Origin: Mucidula mucida
Taxonomy: Eukaryota; Basidiomycota; Agaricomycetes; Agaricales; Physalacriaceae
Length of the DNA: 64,000 bases
Assembly (NCBI GenBank): GCA_015501055.1
Contig: JADNYV010000006.1
Location: forward strand, 62,001 to 126,000
Reading direction: 5' to 3'
The notes under the pieces are model-generated. The model was not told where the DNA came from, made no database searches, and saw nothing but the letters and a program-made list of their open reading frames with translations. Both the position numbers and the translations under genes were made by a program. This document shows positions 56,834-64,000 of this stretch, one piece after another; positions within the stretch are counted from its first letter, which is position 1, and every line of letters starts with the position of its first letter.

Positions 56834-59086
56834 ATCGCCATAAGCTTTCATCGACCGCGCCAGTTTTCATCCGAGTGGCGTAAGTGCCGCTTGATTCTTG
56901 TATTCGTTACTTGATGTTGCAACGTGCCGCGCTGCAAGTAACGGGATGTCGTCAGGTGGTGTAGTGCAGGCTAACCTTCTTGAGGATCTACTGTTGGAGT
57001 GCGTCTCGATTCTCCACCCCGACTCTCGGTATCTTCTTGAAGGACTGCGCTTCTAGGCTCCTGGATGTTGACTCACTACGACCTCAGCAAATAACAGCAA
57101 TGACCTGCCTACATCTGGTTTCCTTGTTAGGCCTTGAGCGTCCGAAAATCGGCACAATTACGGTACTAGATGTGCTTTTCTCTAGTTATCAAAGATATCC
57201 CTCCTAGGAATACCACTCAAAAATAGCGCTACGACGTCTTGCGCTCACAGCTCTACGAGGCCGCGCGTTCCCCAAGATGTTGGCCACTTGTGGAGGGGCG
57301 AGGACAATGCTCGTAGTCCTTTTTTGGACACGATATCTCATCAAAGCAAAGGTAAGTACGCTTAATACCGTAGAACTAAGAGACAAAATACTGGCAGTTC
57401 CTCTAAAATTAAGTGTTTGTCGTTTCACATGTAGTGTTTGCATAGACCGCAGTCAAGGTGTTTGTGCCAGCATGACTGACGGCTAAGCTCTAAGCTCTCT
57501 TCTTTGAATCTGGCAGTCAAACATGACATTGATTTCACTTACACGAGGAACTCTTCCACTAATACGCGAGTCTACATTATTTCGCGTGTTCAAATATAGA
57601 CATCAACCGTACCGATTGACACGGGTATGTGGTCCCAAGTAACAAGTACATAGACAGTAATTCTATCGAGTGGCCAGTATCAGAGGAGAGGCCTAGCGGC
57701 AAGACGCGAATCGCGTCGTATGACCATGTTTGGTTTTGCTTTCGTCTTAACCACCATTTGCCTCTACCTTTACGGGTCTCCTTTTTTTGGACTCTGGAGC
57801 ACGCGACTGGAACCAGGCTACTTGAGCATCCGCCAGTCACTGAACGTATCCGCATGGAACGCCCTCGGGTACCTATATCAGGCTGGCATGGCGGGCCAGT
57901 CGGACCTTGGCTTGACCGCGCGCGCGGCAATCTTAGCAAGAGACGACAGCGATGGGTGCCGACGGAATGATCATGGGTGGTTGTACAACGGGGGAAAAGA
58001 ATTGAGCCGAGACGGCATAGAGTTGATAATGCCTCGTATATCTACAACAGCTGGTTCAAGACGAGCGGACTAACCGAGCTTCTAAGTGATTCAAGATATC
58101 GACGGTAGAATTTCGTTGACAATCTCCAGAACAAGTCCGAGATGCACAACGCGTTTGCGCTCAACCATCTCGGACACCTCTCGCGTCACGTTCTCCGACT
58201 CGACGACAGCTGCTGCGGCACCTGCATAAGTCGATTACGGAGCGTCTGGAATAGGTATGGCTCAAAATAGTCTGAAATGTTCTTTCGTAGAGGATTCAAT
58301 AAATCCTCGTTCTCGGGATCGGGGCTAAAGTCAAGCCAAAGTTGTAGCCTACAAGTTGTGACATGCTTTCGCGACAGGTGAGCCTTAGACGCACTGTGAG
58401 CCGTCGTGCTGCGTAGGAGGTTTTGAGTCCTGCGAGGCCTATTTGTTGAGCTTGGAGCTTCGACGGGCACAGGACTACGCGCATCGTCTTCTGGATTCTT
58501 CATCTGCCAGTGTATCTTGTCTATGGTTCTGAAAAGGATTTTGGTCGTCAAGCTGTTGGTACGGTTTCTCAATATTCCTGGTTGGATGAGATTTCCGTGA
58601 AAACTGATATAGCTCTTTCAGTCTCCAGCCTTCAGAAGACTGGGTTTACAAGAATGCCGACGGCGTCACGACTCTACGCTGTGGGAAGCTGCTGTAGTGT
58701 TACGCTGAGAAATTGGACCTGCACGCGGATAAACCTCGTCAAAAGCTTGTCTTTACTCCTACCTTGTAGTTTCCTAGACGTACGTACCTTCATCTCCTTT
58801 GCGCGCGCCGCGCGGGCGCCGACATTCGAATCGCGCGCTCAATCCCAACTCCTTATCTAGTATCTGGCGAATTTCATACATGGACGGCCCGACCTCGCCT
58901 GTACAGTCTCCCTAGATACTCATCGATAGCATTCCTGTGCAGCTCTCATCTGACGGCGATACCTTACGGTCATTCGACGATCCAACGACTGACAGAACAG
59001 GTCACGCAAATTCGTACTTCCCGAGATATATCCGACGACTTAAGAGGCTGTCCCTTGACCGCCGCGTTCAGCGCTCAGCATTCGCC
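56834..59086. other. Gene-poor stretch with unassigned fragments
   Basis: Several short frames are present but none could be assigned. The plus-strand text SLVIKDIPPRNTTQK, then RYDVLRSQLYEAARSPRC (57190-57300), is protein-like but interrupted by stops. A frame at 57720-58073 begins with a hydrophobic segment (FAFVLTTICLYLYG) followed by STRLEPGYLSIRQSLNVSAW. A minus-strand frame at 58572-58186 is Arg/Ser-rich with LWLDFSPDPENEDLLNPLRK. These may be remnants of one or more degraded genes. I do not recognise a family. Confidence 0.3.
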
Positions 59087-62000
59087 ATGCCCGCAGATCG
59101 TTCCTTCCTCGATGCCAGCGTCCCGGATCTCGTGAAGAGACTCAGAGTCGACGAAAAGATCGCGCTATTGGGCGCACCTAACTGGTGGAATACTTCGGCC
59201 ATCCAACGTTTGAATATTCCAGCTGTGCGAATGAGTGATGGTCCCAATGTTCGTCGTTGTTTCTAGCCATTTTTGAAATACCACTCACGTCTTTTAGGGA
59301 GTCCGCGGTTCGTCTCATTTCGTGGCTACCCCAGCACAATGTCTTCCAGTTCGTGTGCTTACCCGAACATACTATACACTGAATGGACAATATTTCAGTG
59401 CGGAACATCGATGGCAGCAACTTTCGACCAAGAGATGATTCGTAAAGTGGGTGTTTTCCTCGCAGAAGAGGCGAAGATCAAGTCGTCGGTCGTTTTACTC
59501 GCTCCGACCTGCAATATTCAGCGATCGCCTCTGGGTGGTCGCGCCTTCGAGTCGTTTTCAGAAGATCCACATTTGTCAGGTATGCTCTTCTGCTAAGGGC
59601 GGAAGCATATCTTGAATCAGCTTGCTGCTAGGTATGATGGCGTCGGCCTACGTCCAGGGTCTTCAGTCCGAGGGCGTATCAGCTAGTAAGTGACTTCGTG
59701 TCGTTTTCTCTCTGGTCACTCAACCAAGATAGCCATTAAGCATTTTGTCGGAAACGATCAAGAACACGAGAGAACGGCTGCTGAGTCGGTTATATCCGAC
59801 CGAGCTCTACGAGAAATCTACCTTTACCCGTTAGTTTGTGCATCGTGGTATGTTGACATGATGGTTGACTCACGTACTCAGATTCATGCTTGCCCAGAAG
59901 AACGCCAAACCGTGGGCTTATATGACCTCGTATGCATATGGTCAATATAACTCTTTTACCGACGTTGACGGTTACTGATTAGATATGGTCGCGTAAACTC
60001 TACTGCTCATGTCTCTGAGAATCCGGAGATACTTCAGGGCATCCTACGAAAAGAATGGGGTTTCGATGGTATTATAATGAGTGACTGGTAAGTCGAAGTA
60101 CCCATGCACGTCACTGTGAATAACTCACTCAATGTCCTCTAGGTACGGTACCTATAGCGTGGACACTGCTATCAATGCTGGATTGGATTTGGAAATGCCC
60201 GGTCCACCACGATGGAGAACCCATGTCCTCATGGCGCATTGCTTGACGTCTCAGAAACTGTTGCCTCGAGTGTTGGACGAACGCGTCACAAACATGCTGA
60301 CTTTCATCCAACATCAAGCACGCCGGAATCCTGAAGTTGTTTACGGAGACGGCATCGAGCGCAGTCGTGACTCTCCTGAAGCACGAGTCTTTTGTCGGAA
60401 GCTTGCCGCTGACGGAATCGTTCTTCTCAAGAACCGCGATAATTTGTTACCTCTTTCAGCGGGAAAGATTAAACGCCTTGCGATAATCGGCCCCAACGCG
60501 AAAGAGCGCGTGGTTTCAGGTGGAGGATCAGCTCAACTGAAGGCGACTTATGTTGTGTCGCCTTTTGACGGCCTGACACAAGGTGCACCAGAAGATGTGG
60601 AGATCAACTACCATGTCGGTTGTTACGGTGTGTCATAAGGGTTCATTTGAGCTCAACATAAAGCTTATTCCTTCAAAGCGCATAAATATCTGCCAACGTT
60701 GGAGAACAACCTTCAAACCCCTGATGGCCAGCCAGGCTGGAGCTGCACCTTTCACAACTGCGGTAAAAATGGTGAAAATCTGAGCGAAGCGCTCGCTACT
60801 TTTGTTCTGCGCGATACCAGAGTGAAACTAAACGACTTCTTACCTCCTGGACTGGGCGAAACGTGGATAATCCGAGTAAGAGGAAAGTTGACAATGCCCA
60901 AGACGGCGACCTACGAGTTGGGCTTGACTGTAGCGGGTAAGGTCTTCACCTCTTGGATAGGTCGTTTATTGATACAAGGAGTAGGCAGGGCGAAACTATG
61001 GGTTGATGGCAAGATGACTATTGACAACTGGACGAAACAGACTGCCGGAGATTTCTTTTATGGGTACGCCTTCATAAGCAGAGTCCTGAATTCTCTGTTT
61101 TGATCTCAAGTCATAGGCAAGGCACCATTGAAGAGAAAGCGACTCTAGATTTCGAAGCCGGCATCGGTCTTGATGTTCTGGTCGAGTACATCAATACGTC
61201 TGCGCCACGGGAAGCCGGAGAAGATGGCGATGCCGAAAGCTCACAACCAGCTTTGATGCGCGGTGTTGTGAGTTCACCATTGCCCTTATATTCGTCTTGT
61301 TGATATAGGTACCAGCGCCTCGGCGGTTGCGAGAAAATTGACGCGGACAAGGCTATCGAAGCAGCGGTCGAGTTGGCGAAGAAGTCTGATGCAGTCGTCT
61401 TTGTTGCCGGCCTCTCTCCGGAATGGGAGAGTGAGGGCTTCGATCGACCTTCACTTGATATGCCTGGTCGCCAGAACGAAGTTATATCCCGTCTTGCTGA
61501 GGTGAATGCAAACGTCATTGTCTGCATCCAAGCTGTAAGTTCTGAATTTTGCGGAATATGTCCATTTTCATGTCAACGATGCAGGGATCCGCTGTTGCAA
61601 TGCCCTGGGCGGAGAAACTGGGAGGCTTACTTCAATCTTGGTACTCTGGTAACGAGTCTGGGAATGCACTGGGGGACGTGATCTTTGGCAAGGTCAATCC
61701 AAGTGGCCGACTGCCTTTGACGTTACCCAAACGAATTGAAGACGTACCGTCCTATCTAAACATGAAGAGCGAGTACGGCAAGATCCACTATCGAGAGGAC
61801 CTTTACGTCGGCTACAAGCACTACCAGGCGATTGGCATCAAAGCTCAGTATCCCTTTGGGTAAGCCGTAGTTCGAGCATTGACCTATTCTGACTGATGCG
61901 GTTAGATTCGGGCTCTCCTACACGGAATTTAACATGTCAAATCTAAGCGCTGCGCGCGCGGGCAATGCTGACTTTGACGTTTCGGTGACAGTGAAGAATG

Positions 62001-62299
62001 TCGGAAAGGTAGTGGGCTCAGAGGTGGTACAGCTTTACGTGTCCTACCCAAACACCGGGGTCACACAGGTTCCTCTACAACTAAGGGGATTCGCAAAGGT
62101 CCATGATATCGCCGCAGGCGAGTCCGGATTAGCGACCATCAAGCTAGACAAATACGCGTTCTCGTTCTGGGACCCATCTGTCAATGCGTGGCGAGTTGTT
62201 GCAGGGGATTATGTATTACGCGTTGGAAAGAGCAGCGAGGATTTGGAGTTGAAGGCAGTTGTTACAGTAGCTAAAGGGTTTACCTGGAATGGTGTTTAG
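59087..62299 (+). CDS. GH3 beta-glucosidase with PA14 domain, cytosolic type
   Basis: Hydrolyses cellobiose and other beta-glucosides to glucose. It starts [20 protein letters not shown] with no signal peptide. An upstream in-frame ATG at 58937 is less likely, because family members begin close to this DLVK..L segment. GH3 N-domain: [20 protein letters not shown], then [20 protein letters not shown] and [20 protein letters not shown]. The catalytic nucleophile Asp is in IIMSDWYGTYS. A PA14 lobe ([22 protein letters not shown]) is inserted in the C-domain. The acid/base Glu is likely in [19 protein letters not shown] fibronectin III-like end follows ([21 protein letters not shown]). Introns are numerous (for example before [10 protein letters not shown]). 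Secreted cellulolytic relatives have a leader; this one probably acts on imported sugars. Confidence 0.9.
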
Positions 62300-62448
62300 T
62301 CGTCGAAATAAACAAATCTGTATCAATGCCATATCGTGCTGTCAGGGGCTATCCACGTGGAGACAAACCTGTGGCCAAACTGACCACTTGCTTACTGCCA
62401 CCACTGTTCGTTCGTTGAGCAGCTTGAATTACTTGTCCTTTCGTCAAT

Positions 62449-63332
<884 letters not shown>

Positions 63333-63504
63333 ACTCTTCATGGGTTCTCCTTATACATATATGCGGATACTGGCTCTCCCTCAACCCCGGTTGGTCGTAC
63401 CTTCTGTTTGTTTTCCCTCCTTCGTTCCGCTCAACATAGGTTTTACATATTGTAATACAAACACAATTGGACTAAGATACACCTAAATGATGGCGCACAG
63501 GAAG
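63333..63504. other. Short convergent 3' region
   Basis: Between the Sec4-like stop and the actin-related protein stop on the other strand. No gene seen. Confidence 0.4.
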
Positions 63505-64000
63505 TCAAGAACCAAATGCATTGTTCCAGTTACTCCCCCACCACTTTTTGATCCTCTCTGCACCGTGCTCCTCATAGTCTGCCTTGGTCATACCGGTTGT
63601 CTTGAACTCATCAGTCATGCTGAACGCCGCCATACCCTTCCATGCGTCCAGCGTTGGATCGGCAGCTCTAACAATATTAATGGGCATGTCTTGTAGAAGA
63701 AGCGGGCGCAACGTATGGTGCAGTCTCTGTATCATGGATGGAAATTGAGAAGGTGCTCCAGTCAAGAAAACGTTCTAGACATCTTTATAAGCTTTCAGTG
63801 ACGTTTGGAGGTAGCAACTGTTACCTGGACAAGTCTTCCTTTTTCTGCGTCAGTGAATCTTGATAAGACGTTTTGTATAACCTCTCCAAGTCCCGCTGAA
63901 TCGACGCCGGCAATGCCTGGCGAAAACCACGTCTCGCACACTCTCCACCTTTCGGTGTTGAGATGGATCCGAGTGCTCCCTAGGCTCAAGCTTAGTACGG
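63505..64000 (-). CDS. ARP5: Actin-related protein, probably Arp5 (INO80 complex), 3' end only
   Basis: The minus-strand C-terminal part of an actin-fold protein; the 5' end lies beyond 64000. Exon text reads IHLNTERWRVCETWFSPGIA then GVDSAGLGEVIQNVLSRF. A short intron follows RLVQ (donor GTAACA, acceptor TCTAG), and the next exon reads NVFLTGAPSQFPSMIQRLHH, then INIVRAADPTLDAWKGMAAF and EHGAERIKKWWGSNW. The (E)R.R..E..F.P...G.D..GL pattern and VFLTG replacing actin's LSGG indicate an Arp. The ERIKKWWG.NW tail is most like fungal Arp5, a subunit of the INO80 chromatin remodeller. Other Arps are not fully excluded. Confidence 0.7.

Noticed and set aside
57190..57310. Protein-like text on the plus strand (RYDVLRSQLYEAARSPRC)
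   Set aside because: It is interrupted by stops, has no recognised family and no joinable exons. It is recorded only as part of an unassigned stretch.

Overview
The window comes from a filamentous basidiomycete, most likely an Agaricomycete (mushroom-forming fungus). The evidence is dense, short introns (about 45-60 nt, GT..AG with CTRAY-like branch sites), chromodomain Ty3/gypsy elements, a PIF/Harbinger transposon, tyrosine-recombinase retrotransposons, and a set of nuclear eukaryotic housekeeping genes. No bacterial, organellar, tRNA, rRNA or CRISPR feature was seen.

The left ~39.4 kb is a transposon graveyard. It holds a 5'-truncated chromodomain gypsy element with its 3' LTR (644-3726, minus); a MULE-like transposase fragment; two uncharacterised broken genes and the 3' half of an MFS transporter (3.7-8.5 kb); and a decayed Harbinger element (8767-13681) carrying a 1.5-kb near-perfect palindromic element flanked by CAG duplications. 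An Npr3-like gene fragment follows. From 14822 to 34873 lies a 20-kb cluster of one Ngaro/PAT-type tyrosine-recombinase retrotransposon family in tandem and inverted orientation. One copy (26837 to ~32431, minus) has all three ORFs intact (gag, RT-RNase H, tyrosine recombinase), joined by short stop/start overlaps. Another (14822-19790) shows the diagnostic split direct repeats A1 ... B1-A2-B2. A 951-bp solo A-B unit (37590-38540), a degenerate AT-rich gypsy relic (~35.9-37.5 kb), LTR fragments and a MITE complete this half.

The right ~24 kb is compact and gene-dense: threonyl-tRNA synthetase with a probable mitochondrial/cytosolic dual start (minus); a farnesylatable type I Hsp40 (minus) with a heat-shock element upstream; Vps4 and Vps27, both in the ESCRT multivesicular-body pathway, head to tail; the DEAD-box rRNA-processing helicase Dbp4 divergent from replicative helicase subunit Mcm6, with only 79 bp between start codons; a copper-fist transcription factor; a possible small Cys-rich gene; a cytosolic-type GH3 beta-glucosidase with PA14 insert; a Sec4/Rab8 exocytic GTPase; and the 3' end of an Arp5-like actin-related protein running off the right edge. 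Exons were joined by eye from splice signals and frame continuity, so exact splice sites need transcript support.

The most unusual material is the tyrosine-recombinase retrotransposon cluster, the long palindrome, the transition-type nonsense mutations in dead transposons, and several regulatory or targeting arrangements in the housekeeping block.
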